Assembly: GCA_030151845.1 (NCBI GenBank)
Contig: JASLCM010000117.1
Coordinates: 1 to 6,027 of the forward strand
Source of the DNA: Bacteroides sp.
GTDB lineage: Bacteria > Bacteroidota > Bacteroidia > Bacteroidales > Bacteroidaceae
DNA length: 6,027 bases
Reading direction: 5' to 3'
Numbering within the stretch: the first letter of the stretch is position 1; every line of letters starts with the position of its first letter. The notes under the pieces were generated by a model. It was not told where the DNA came from. It ran no database searches and was given only the letters and a program-made list of their open reading frames with translations. Below are positions 1 to 6,027 of the stretch, one piece after another. A program made the translations under genes and the position numbers.

Positions 1-85
1 CTTCGGGCAGTTGTGCCCGTAAATTATTTACTGTATTTGAAGCTCCGGATGAGGATAAACTATGGATGTATAAAATTTTTATCAT
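1..85 (-). CDS. Alpha/beta-fold hydrolase (YqiA/YcfP-like esterase family), N-terminus only
   Basis: This is a partial gene whose first 28 codons are visible; it runs off the left edge. It starts at the ATG whose complement is CAT at 83-85. The protein begins MIKILYIHSLSSSGASNT and continues with a leucine-rich helix ending in LPE. A first beta strand (KILYIH) followed by a Ser/Gly-rich turn and a helix is how small alpha/beta hydrolases of the YqiA/YcfP esterase type begin; the usual motif there is IHG-SSSG, forming the oxyanion-hole loop. Here the Gly after His is Ser. The catalytic Ser, Asp and His would all lie outside the window, so activity cannot be judged. The gene is divergent from the eamA-type transporter across 194 bp. 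The family call rests on the start motif alone, and the substrate is unknown. Confidence 0.6.
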   Translation of the reverse strand, partial: MIKILYIHSLSSSGASNTVNNLRAQLPE

Positions 86-131
86 ATTCTCTTTTTAAGA
101 AGATATAATATAACAAAAATCCACCAAAAAA

Positions 132-158
132 CCTAGTAATAGACTGATTCTTACTGGG
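132..158 (-). other. Small hairpin followed by a T run on the minus strand
   Basis: An 8-nt inverted repeat (CCTAGTAA at 132-139, TTACTGGG at 151-158) encloses an 11-nt loop. Read on the minus strand it is followed directly by TTTTTT (126-131), giving the outline of a weak intrinsic terminator or attenuator upstream of the hydrolase gene. The stem has one C-A mismatch in minus-strand RNA and one G-U wobble in plus-strand RNA. It is short and not GC-rich, so it may be chance. A nearby 10-bp palindrome, TATAGCTATA (159-168), adds to the symmetry of this spacer. Confidence 0.25.
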
Positions 159-234
159 TATAGCTATAATTCAAGTTAATTATGTGCAATTGGCTTTACT
201 TTTAGATTATTTAATGTGAATAGATTTTAATCAC

Positions 235-266
235 TTTGCCTAACAAAGGATATTCTTGTACTTTTG
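235..266 (+). promoter_or_regulatory. Bacteroidota-type promoter of the EamA transporter gene
   Basis: TTTG at 235-238 and TACTTTTG at 259-266, 20 bp apart, match the Bacteroidota housekeeping promoter (-33 TTTG, -7 TAnnTTTG) exactly. Transcription would start near 271-274, leaving a leader of under about 10 nt before the ATG at 280. The -33 element lies in a small dyad, CTTTG (234-238) and CAAAG (244-248), that could be a regulator site; this last point is speculative. Confidence 0.8.
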
Positions 267-279
267 CATTTAAAAATTT

Positions 280-1200
280 ATGATGAATAAGAAATTAAAA
301 GGTGGTATTTTAGTTTTTCTAGGAGCGTGTAGCTTTGGGGTTTTATCTACTATTGTAAAAACCGCATATGGGGAAGGATTTGTTGTTGGGGAGATTACGG
401 GTTCGCAAACCTTTTTTGGATTTCTTTTTTTATGGATGATCTATTTCGTACAGAATAAGTTTTTTGGAGTAACCTCTCTTAAAAAGGAGACGGAGCAGAA
501 CTCAAACAAAGGGGTCACTCCTAAATGGAAAGTTGTAGTGGCTGGATCTTTTACAGGTCTTGTTGGTATATTCTACTATCAGTCGGTTAGCTATATACCT
601 GCCTCTATTGCTATTATTCTTTTGATGCAATACATCTGGATTAGTATGTTAATAGAATGGGTTATGTTTAAAAAACGCCCACATAAAATACAGCTATTAG
701 CTGCAGCTATCGTCTTTATAGGAACACTCTTTGCTGGAGGTATCTTAAACGACTCCCTTACCCTAAATACAAAAGGAGTGCTCTTTGGACTACTAGCTGC
801 TTTTTCCTATGCGATGTTCCTCCTAACTAGCGGACGAGTGGGAAATGAATATACCGACACGAAGAAAAGTGCATTAATCATGACGGGATCAATGATTACA
901 ACTTGGATCATCTTCCCTCCTACTTTTTTAATTAGTGGAGTTCTTTTTAGTGGTGGCTTATTAAAATGGGGAGTTGTCCTTGCTCTTCTAGGAGCTGTTA
1001 TTCCCCCCCTATTTTTTGCCATTGGTATACCAAAAGTTGGTGTATCTATGGGATCTATTTTAAGTGCTGCAGAACTACCTGTTGCTGTTCTCTCTTCTTA
1101 TTTCATTTTGCAAGAAGAGGTAAAAGCCTTACAATGGTTTGGTGTTCTACTCATTCTTTCTGCAATTCTTATCACAAACATCAAGTTCAAGAAAAAATAA
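280..1200 (+). CDS. EamA/DMT-family transporter, ten membrane helices
   Basis: This is an inner-membrane permease of the drug/metabolite transporter superfamily, 306 residues, the usual length. The family moves small metabolites such as amino acids, nucleosides or drugs, usually outward; the substrate here cannot be read from the sequence. Ten hydrophobic segments lie at about residues 8-28, 39-57, 83-101, 105-127, 137-155, 165-185, 197-220, 229-249, 257-277 and 283-302. They form two tandem EamA repeats (about 8-152 and 165-302) joined by a short loop. The second repeat carries the family signature around 262-280 (SAAELPVAVLSSYFILQEE). A Lys/Glu-rich cytoplasmic loop (about 66-82) separates helices 2 and 3, and the chain ends in a basic tail (KFKKK). 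An in-frame TAA at 271-273 leaves only the ATG at 280 or the adjacent ATG at 283 as start. There is no Shine-Dalgarno site. It is transcribed alone and ends TAA before a shared terminator. Confidence 0.93.
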   Translation: MMNKKLKGGILVFLGACSFGVLSTIVKTAYGEGFVVGEITGSQTFFGFLFLWMIYFVQNKFFGVTSLKKETEQNSNKGVTPKWKVVVAGSFTGLVGIFYYQSVSYIPASIAIILLMQYIWISMLIEWVMFKKRPHKIQLLAAAIVFIGTLFAGGILNDSLTLNTKGVLFGLLAAFSYAMFLLTSGRVGNEYTDTKKSALIMTGSMITTWIIFPPTFLISGVLFSGGLLKWGVVLALLGAVIPPLFFAIGIPKVGVSMGSILSAAELPVAVLSSYFILQEEVKALQWFGVLLILSAILITNIKFKKK

Positions 1201-1265
1201 GACCTCAGTTACAAAGCCTATCTTTTTATCTAGAAAAAATCTAAAGATTAAAGCTAGTACTGCAT

Positions 1266-1302
1266 AAGAAAGCCTCAATAAAATTTTTATTGAGGCTTTC
1301 TT
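1266..1302. terminator. Bidirectional intrinsic terminator between the transporter and phoH genes
   Basis: There is a perfect 18-nt inverted repeat: AAGAAAGCCTCAATAAAA (1266-1283) and its complement at 1285-1302, with one central base. In RNA the AT-rich centre probably opens into a loop of about 9 nt over a 14-bp stem. The arms supply T-rich tracts on both strands (TTTCTT, plus TTTTT at 1306-1310 on the plus strand). Its place between two convergent stop codons, 65 bp after the transporter gene and 6 bp after phoH, supports termination in both directions. The rest of the 108-bp spacer shows nothing else. Confidence 0.85.
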
Positions 1303-1308
1303 AACTTT

Positions 1309-2640
1309 TTAAAGGAGGTTACTTGCTAACTCACTTAGCTCACTACGTTCTCCTTTTATTAAATTAACATGAGCAAATAAGTTTTGCTCTTTCATTTTAT
1401 CAATCATATAAACTAATCCGTTAGACTGACTGTCTAAGTAAGGTTGATCAATCTGTTGTATATCTCCAGTGAAAATTATTTTTGTACCTTCACCGGCTCG
1501 GGTTATTATGGTCTTAACCTCGTGTGGAGTTAAGTTCTGAGCCTCATCGATAATACAATAGGTTTCATGAAGGCTACGTCCCCGAATAAAAGCCAATGCC
1601 TCAATGACTAGTTGCTGACTCTTTAACATATCATCAAGTCGAGTTGAATCGCCCGATGAGGAAGAGAATTGTCTTTTTATAACATTAAGATTATCAAAAA
1701 GAGGCTGCATGTAAGGTCTTACTTTTTCGGTAGCATCTCCTGGTAAGAAGCCTATGTCTTTATTAGAGAGAGCAACAATAGGACGTGCTAATAAAATCTG
1801 TTTATAGTCGGCCACTTGAGATAAGGCTGCTGCCAATGCCAGTAAGGTCTTTCCTGTACCTGCCTTTCCTGTTAATGCAACAAGCTTAATGGCTGGGTCA
1901 TCTAATACTTCAAAGGCAAAGGCTTGCTCTGCATTACGAGGTTCTATGCCATAATGTCTTCTTTTACTCACTTTTTGGATAACCTCTGCAAAAGGGTTAT
2001 ATCGTGCTAAAACACTGTTCTTATCACTCTTCAACACAAAACAAGCATTGGGGCTTAAGTTTTTCTCCAAAACTAAGCTGGAAACAGGAACCCCCTCCCG
2101 ATTTGAATAGATAGCATCTATTAAACTTGGATCGATCTGCTCATAAACTTCATGTTCACGAGAGAAATAGTCTATATTCTTCACTTTATCATTGAAATAG
2201 TCTTCACATTTCAAATTCAAGGAACGTGCTTTCATTCTAAGATTTACATCTTTTGTCACCAAAATATTTTGCATCTTAGGATATTTATGCTGCAAGTCTT
2301 CAACAACCATCAAGATCTTATGATCTGGCTTGTTTGATGAAAAGGACTCTTTTACTAAGGGAGCTTCTAACTTATCGGTAGTAAGTACTATAAACAGCTT
2401 ACCAAGACCTTCTCCAAGAGGTACCCCTTCCTCCAAAGGAACATTTGCAGGTAAGTTATCCAACTGACGAACAAACTCACGAGCATTAAAATTAATCTGC
2501 TCGTTTCCTTTCTTAAAACGATCTAACTCCTCTAGCACAACAATAGGAAGATAGATATCATTCTCTTCGAAATTATTTAAACAGTTGTAATCGTGCAGAA
2601 TTACATTTGTGTCTAATACAAAATTTTTCTTTGTTCCCAT
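1309..2640 (-). CDS. phoH: PhoH-family ATPase with N-terminal PIN nuclease domain
   Basis: A cytoplasmic two-domain protein of 443 residues, normal length for the PIN-PhoH (PhoH2/YlaK-like) family. The PIN domain spans about residues 5-150 and opens with FVLDTNVILHD; candidate metal-binding acidic residues are D10, E38, D106 and D131 (in VTKDVNLRMKA). The PhoH P-loop ATPase domain spans about 230-440, with Walker A GKAGTGKT (258-265), Walker B YCIIDEAQN (361-369) and the conserved TGDIQQID (391-398). Members of this family have been linked to RNA unwinding and cleavage; that role is family knowledge and is not shown here. An in-frame TGA two codons upstream (complement of 2647-2649) fixes the ATG at 2638-2640. 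The gene is divergent from folC across 114 bp and ends TAA 6 bp from the shared terminator. Both domains look intact. Confidence 0.95.
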   Translation of the reverse strand: MGTKKNFVLDTNVILHDYNCLNNFEENDIYLPIVVLEELDRFKKGNEQINFNAREFVRQLDNLPANVPLEEGVPLGEGLGKLFIVLTTDKLEAPLVKESFSSNKPDHKILMVVEDLQHKYPKMQNILVTKDVNLRMKARSLNLKCEDYFNDKVKNIDYFSREHEVYEQIDPSLIDAIYSNREGVPVSSLVLEKNLSPNACFVLKSDKNSVLARYNPFAEVIQKVSKRRHYGIEPRNAEQAFAFEVLDDPAIKLVALTGKAGTGKTLLALAAALSQVADYKQILLARPIVALSNKDIGFLPGDATEKVRPYMQPLFDNLNVIKRQFSSSSGDSTRLDDMLKSQQLVIEALAFIRGRSLHETYCIIDEAQNLTPHEVKTIITRAGEGTKIIFTGDIQQIDQPYLDSQSNGLVYMIDKMKEQNLFAHVNLIKGERSELSELASNLL

Positions 2641-2675
2641 ACTATCTCATTTTTATTGTTGATATTTGTAAAGTA

Positions 2676-2704
2676 CGAAGAAGATCTATCATGTTCTTGC
2701 TTCG
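2676..2704. promoter_or_regulatory. Imperfect dyad in the phoH-folC divergent spacer
   Basis: CGAAGAAGA (2676-2684) pairs with TCTTGCTTCG (2695-2704), giving nine base pairs with one bulged G (2699) around a 10-nt centre. Its place midway between two divergent start codons fits an operator shared by phoH and folC, but no protein is known to match it. No TTTG/TAnnTTTG pair is convincing in this spacer on either strand. Confidence 0.25.
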
Positions 2705-2754
2705 TTGACCCTATTAACAAACTTAATAAAAAAACTCATTAAAGTTCTATTAAA

Positions 2755-4068
2755 ATGACTTATAAAGAGGCTGTTGACTATTTATTTTCCTCTACTCCCA
2801 TGTTTCAAAAAATAGGTAGTAAAGCCTATAAATCTGGCTTAGAAAATACACTTTTATTGGATCAATATTTTAATCATCCACATACAAATTTTAAAACTAT
2901 ACATATTGGAGGGACGAATGGAAAAGGTTCTTGTTCGCATACCCTAGCCGCTATTCTGCAATGTGCCGGGTATAAAGTAGGGCTTTATACTTCTCCTCAC
3001 CTAGTGGACTTTAGGGAACGAATTAGAGTAAATGGCACTCCCATTTCTGAAGAGTTTGTGATTGATTTTATTCAGAAGCATTCCACATTTTTTGAGCCTC
3101 TTCACCCCTCCTTTTTTGAATTAACGACAGCTCTTGCTTTCCACTATTTTTCGACTCAAGAGGTAGATATAGCTATTATTGAGGTGGGTTTAGGCGGACG
3201 ATTGGATTGTACAAATATCATCTCCCCTTTACTCTCTATTATAACTAATATCAGTTTGGATCACATACAGTTTCTTGGAGATTCAAGAGAGAAGATTGCA
3301 GGAGAGAAAGCGGGTATAATAAAAAAAGAAACTCCAATTATTATAGGAGAAGTTGATGATGAGATTAAAGCTGTTTTCCAAAAGAAAAGTAAACAGTTAA
3401 ATGCCCCTATTTGCTATGCCAATGAGCAAAAACTTTTAACTTCTGCTTCGAGAGAAGATGGAGCATGGCTCTATCAAAGTATCCCATAGAAAGACCTAAA
3501 AGGTGAACTAGGAGGATACTGTCAGCAAAAAAACACCAACACAATCCTTCATGCACTTAAAGTTCTTCAAAGGTTAGGTGTGACATTTAAAGAGAAGGAT
3601 GTAAGAGATGGATTTAATAAAGTAATAGAATTAACGGGACTTCGGGGCAGATGGGAAATCTTAGCAAAAAATCCAAAAATTATTTGTGATACGGGGCATA
3701 ATGTTGCAGGGGTTACAGAAATTGTAGAACAGTTAAAGACTGAAAAGTATAATACGCTTCATATTGTTTTTGGTGCAGTAAACGACAAAGATATTAAAGG
3801 TGTATTAAGCCTACTACCTCCTAATGCTGTTTACTATTTCACTCAGGCTCAAATAGAGCGTGCACTACCTGTCGATACATTACTAGTGTTAGCTCATGAG
3901 AGTGGGCTAAAAGGAACTCCTTATTCTACGGTTCATGCTGCTGTTAGTGCAGCCCTAAAAAACTCCCTCCCAGAAGATTTAATCTTTATAGGAGGAAGTA
4001 CTTTCATTGTGGCAGATTTGTTATCGAGCAGCAATGCAGTCAACCTCAACAAGGGCTCCCTTAGGTAG
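2755..4068 (+). pseudogene. folC: folC, folylpolyglutamate/dihydrofolate synthase, interrupted by one in-frame TAG
   Basis: FolC joins glutamate to dihydropteroate and adds further glutamates to tetrahydrofolate, using ATP, in the cytoplasm. Read in one frame, the gene has 437 codons, the usual family length, broken only by TAG at codon 245 (3487-3489). The N-terminal Mur-ligase ATPase domain has the P-loop GTNGKGS (53-59), FFELTTA (120-126), EVGLGGRLDCTN (143-154) and KIAGEKAGI (180-188), whose K185 fits the family's modified Lys. After the TAG the same frame continues with KDLKGELGGYCQQKNTNT (246-263), GRWE (298-301) and DTGHN (312-316), and ends at FIVADLL. An in-frame TAA (2740-2742) limits the start to the ATG at 2755; no Shine-Dalgarno site is seen. 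A gene caller would split it into a 244-residue fragment and a separate fragment starting at GTG 3580. Alone, the first half lacks the C-terminal substrate-binding domain. The last 15 codons run antisense through the end of ridA. The TAG may be a nonsense mutation, a sequence error or recoding. Confidence 0.9.
3487..3489 (+). other. In-frame amber codon within folC
   Basis: TAG at codon 245 lies in the linker between the two FolC domains, between WLYQSIP and KDLKGELGG. No base is inserted or deleted: the frame is 1 modulo 3 before and after. One substitution to a Gln, Lys, Glu, Tyr, Trp, Ser or Leu codon would restore a full-length enzyme. The downstream context (AAA GAC) does not match the known CAR-YYA leaky readthrough context. 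A GGAGG at 3511-3515 follows, but no in-frame start lies at a proper distance from it; it is simply codons of the conserved GELGGY stretch. Confidence 0.95.
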
Positions 4069-4395
4069 CTCCTTCACTGCAAATGCTGAACGAGCAGGAT
4101 AAGTGTCTATGAAATAGGTTTCATAGACCTTATTCATTGCTGAGAACAGAGCCATATTGTTTAAGTAAACAGTTGTCTTTATTACATGATTCATAGACAA
4201 ACCTGCCTCTGCTAATATGGCCTTTACATTTTCAAGGGATTGCTTTGTTTGCTCTTCTACTCCCTCTGGCATCTCTCCATTTTCTGGCTGGATGGGCAAT
4301 TGCCCAGATACAAAGACTAATCCTTTTACCTCTATAGCTTGGCTATATGGACCTATGGCTTTTGGAGCATTTTTTGATGAAATAACTTTTCTCAT
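4021..4395 (-). CDS. ridA: RidA family reactive enamine/imine deaminase (YjgF/YER057c/UK114)
   Basis: RidA hydrolyses the reactive 2-aminoacrylate-type enamines/imines released by PLP enzymes such as threonine/serine dehydratase, protecting other PLP enzymes; it works as a cytoplasmic trimer. The protein has 124 residues, typical for the family. Visible marks are IGPYSQA (14-20, with Y17), LVFVSGQLP (26-34), the Arg that binds the substrate carboxylate in YPARSAF (R102), and VEVDCIAA (116-123), whose E117 matches the catalytic-site Glu of E. coli RidA. The position of E. coli Cys107 is Ala here (A104), a common variant. An in-frame TAA six bases upstream fixes the ATG at 4393-4395. It lies 25 bp after the TPR gene on the same strand and is probably co-transcribed with it. 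Its last 48 bp lie antisense to the end of folC, with no terminator between them. Confidence 0.95.
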   Translation of the reverse strand: MRKVISSKNAPKAIGPYSQAIEVKGLVFVSGQLPIQPENGEMPEGVEEQTKQSLENVKAILAEAGLSMNHVIKTTVYLNNMALFSAMNKVYETYFIDTYPARSAFAVKELPKGALVEVDCIAAR

Positions 4396-4420
4396 AGTTT
4401 AGTGGTTTTAAAAGGTATAT

Positions 4421-6027
4421 TTATTTACAATGTCTCTTTATCAACTGTTCAACCAAGGGATCGCCCAACTCTTTAGCTTTTGTGAGTGCCTCGCAAGCTT
4501 CACTTTCCCTCTTCAATTGAAGGAGTGCAACACCTTTTAAGCGGTACCCTTCTGCATAAGATGGTTCTTGCTCTATTAAGGTGTTCAACGCTTTTAAAGC
4601 TTCTTCATTTTTACCTATCTTTAAAAAAAGAACTGCTTGCTCTGCTTGATAAATCAAGTCATCAGGAGCCAACTCTATTGCTTTCTTAATATCATTCAAA
4701 GCCCTTTCATACTGTTTCGCACCTACTGCTGCTTGTTCTCTATAATAGTAAAAATAATCATTCACTTTTCCATTTACAGCAAAAAAGTAAGCATCATAAT
4801 CTGCTAATGCTCCTCTAAAGTTCTTTATAGAGCTCTTTGCATTGGCTCGTTCTAATAAATAAGGGGCATCTTCTGCTAAAATGGGTTGTACACACCGAGC
4901 TATACAGCTATCCAGTAAAGCTACCACTTGTTTGGGATCATCTCCTACAAACTCTTTTGCCTTAGCTGCACTATAAAAAGAGTGTGAAGAGACCAGGGGA
5001 GTTTTATTTACCTGAAGGTAGAGCTCATAGGCCTCTTTATACTCCTGTTTTGCAAAAAAGATATCCCCCAACAACTGTAAGTAGATTGGTTCTTCTTGCT
5101 GTTTAATCGCTGCTTCAATGTATTTTTGAGCTTGTTCAAATGTCCAGTTAAACTCCTCCGAGGGTTTATTATTCAACAAGTAATTGTAGATCTGCTTAGC
5201 TACATTGTAATAAATATCATGCGATTCATTTGCTACCCTAATGGCCTCCTTTATATCTTGTTCTGCTTTTTTAAACCGAGCTTCATCTTCTTGTGTTGCC
5301 ATAACATAAGCCGCACGTTTTAAATACCCTTCACTGCTTGTTGGAAAAGCTTCAATAAAATCTGTAAGCAATTCGCCATACTGTTCCTTGCTTAGTTGGT
5401 TTGAGGCAAGATATAAAAAGACTAAAGCTTCATCTTCCAACTTAGGTAATGCCTTTTTAATCTTTATGGCTTGCAAAGATTCATTTCCTAAAGAGAGTGC
5501 ATTTATTGATAACTCATTTGCATAGTTTGCACTCATTGCGTAACATACATCTGTATCATTCGTGTGTGACCGCTGAGCCATACCTATAACCTTTCCATCA
5601 TTTGAAAGTAAAGGACAACTAATAAGTTTATCACTAAAAGCCAACTTTAGTGTATAATACAGATACTGCCCTTGTATAGTGTCTCTTTTTGAAACAACGC
5701 CCTCTATTGGCAATCTATTCTTTGAAGTGGCATATGGAAGCAGGTATGCCTTCTTACCTATTTCCAAGCCCTCTTCCATAATCTCTAAAAAAGAAAATCC
5801 TTTTTTATTGGGCTCTACTTTAAACTTCACCAAATCGTAAAGTTCGTCTGCCCCTAAAATGGTTTTAACAGCTAACTTTTTGCCGTCACTAAGAACTACA
5901 ACAGCGCGATGAGCATTTTTAAATAGCCCAAAGTCAGAAAGTCCTATTCCGTCATCAGAGACAAAAAACCCGTTTCCTGTATTTAAAATATGGTCTTCCG
6001 AGTCGTATGTTATTATCGAGAATTGAG
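4421..6027 (-). CDS. Degenerate trypsin-like (HtrA-type) domain plus TPR-repeat protein, N-terminus outside window
   Basis: The frame stays open to the right edge, so 534 residues are visible and the true start and any signal peptide lie beyond it; the TTG at 5831-5833 is internal. Numbered from the first visible codon, residues about 1-155 resemble the trypsin-like core of HtrA proteases: GNGFFVSDDG (17-26), LSDGKK (45-50), GADELYDLVKFKV (58-70) and PLLSNDGKVIGMAQ (138-151). Aligned without gaps to the HtrA pattern, the His position is G33, the Asp is kept (D64), and the Ser position is I135 in LISCPLL. It therefore looks like a pseudoprotease. About 190-530 is helical; at least four TPR units of about 34 residues lie at 388-422, 423-456, 457-492 and 493-522, ending HCK. 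TPRs bind proteins, so a scaffold or chaperone role is plausible but unproven. It ends TAA, 25 bp before ridA. Cell location cannot be judged. Confidence 0.85.
   Translation of the reverse strand, partial: QFSIITYDSEDHILNTGNGFFVSDDGIGLSDFGLFKNAHRAVVVLSDGKKLAVKTILGADELYDLVKFKVEPNKKGFSFLEIMEEGLEIGKKAYLLPYATSKNRLPIEGVVSKRDTIQGQYLYYTLKLAFSDKLISCPLLSNDGKVIGMAQRSHTNDTDVCYAMSANYANELSINALSLGNESLQAIKIKKALPKLEDEALVFLYLASNQLSKEQYGELLTDFIEAFPTSSEGYLKRAAYVMATQEDEARFKKAEQDIKEAIRVANESHDIYYNVAKQIYNYLLNNKPSEEFNWTFEQAQKYIEAAIKQQEEPIYLQLLGDIFFAKQEYKEAYELYLQVNKTPLVSSHSFYSAAKAKEFVGDDPKQVVALLDSCIARCVQPILAEDAPYLLERANAKSSIKNFRGALADYDAYFFAVNGKVNDYFYYYREQAAVGAKQYERALNDIKKAIELAPDDLIYQAEQAVLFLKIGKNEEALKALNTLIEQEPSYAEGYRLKGVALLQLKRESEACEALTKAKELGDPLVEQLIKRHCK

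Noticed and set aside
100..128. Minus-strand promoter for the hydrolase (TTTG, 17 bp, TATATCTT)
   Set aside because: The -7 element matches only half of TAnnTTTG (TCTT instead of TTTG) in a very AT-rich stretch, too weak to call.
216..234. CRP-like site TGTGA...TCAC upstream of the transporter promoter
   Set aside because: The spacing between half-sites is 11 nt, not 6, and only four bases per side pair.
807..1022. Minus-strand open frame inside the transporter gene, and other short open frames within phoH, ridA, the TPR gene and the transporter
   Set aside because: They lie wholly or mostly inside well-supported genes in other frames and show no recognisable protein features.
1311..1319. 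AAAGGAGGT resembling a Shine-Dalgarno site on the plus strand
   Set aside because: It is the complement of the last phoH codons and no plus-strand gene follows it.
2668..2675. Minus-strand TACTTTAC as a -7 element for phoH
   Set aside because: The last two bases do not fit TAnnTTTG, and there is no TTTG at the right distance upstream.
2705..2729. Sigma-70-like TTGACC/TAATAA promoter before folC
   Set aside because: The spacer is only 13 bp, and this form is not the Bacteroidota promoter type.
3580..4068. A separate gene starting at GTG 3580
   Set aside because: It is in the same frame as the upstream FolC fragment, the codons between the TAG and 3580 encode conserved FolC sequence, and no ribosome binding site precedes the GTG. 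It is the C-terminal part of folC.
5831..5833. TTG as the start of the TPR gene
   Set aside because: The same frame stays open to the right edge and encodes conserved trypsin-like sequence (GNGFFVSDDG), so the start lies outside the window.

Overview
The window is chromosomal, AT-rich DNA from a member of the Bacteroidota, most likely order Bacteroidales. Four things point that way. The one clear promoter has the Bacteroidota form (TTTG, about 20 bp, TAnnTTTG). No start codon has a convincing Shine-Dalgarno sequence. FolC has the Bacteroides-type sequence (GELGG-CQQKNTNT region). Single-chain PIN-PhoH, FolC and TPR/trypsin-like proteins are common in this order. The genus cannot be named from the sequence alone.

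Layout, left to right. At 1-85 on the minus strand is the start of an alpha/beta hydrolase gene that runs off the left edge. A 194-bp divergent spacer follows; it holds a strong promoter for a ten-helix EamA/DMT transporter gene (280-1200, plus). That gene converges on a PIN-PhoH ATPase gene (1309-2640, minus), and a symmetrical hairpin between them can stop transcription from both sides. A 114-bp divergent spacer then separates phoH from folC (2755-4068, plus), the folylpolyglutamate/dihydrofolate synthase gene. folC is intact along its whole length except for one in-frame TAG at codon 245. It converges with, and overlaps by 48 bp, the C-terminal coding region of ridA (4021-4395, minus). ridA sits 25 bp downstream of a large minus-strand gene (4421 to the right edge and beyond) that encodes a degenerate trypsin-like domain followed by TPR repeats. 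These last two genes probably form an operon whose promoter lies outside the window.

The functions are mostly housekeeping: folate polyglutamylation, removal of reactive enamine/imine intermediates by RidA, an RNA-related PhoH ATPase with a PIN nuclease domain, and a metabolite exporter-type permease. I see no mobile element, CRISPR array, tRNA or rRNA, and no clear sign of a new multi-gene system. The points most worth a second look are the lone amber codon inside an otherwise well-preserved folC, the antisense overlap of the folC and ridA 3' ends, and the apparent loss of catalytic His and Ser in the trypsin-like domain of the TPR protein.
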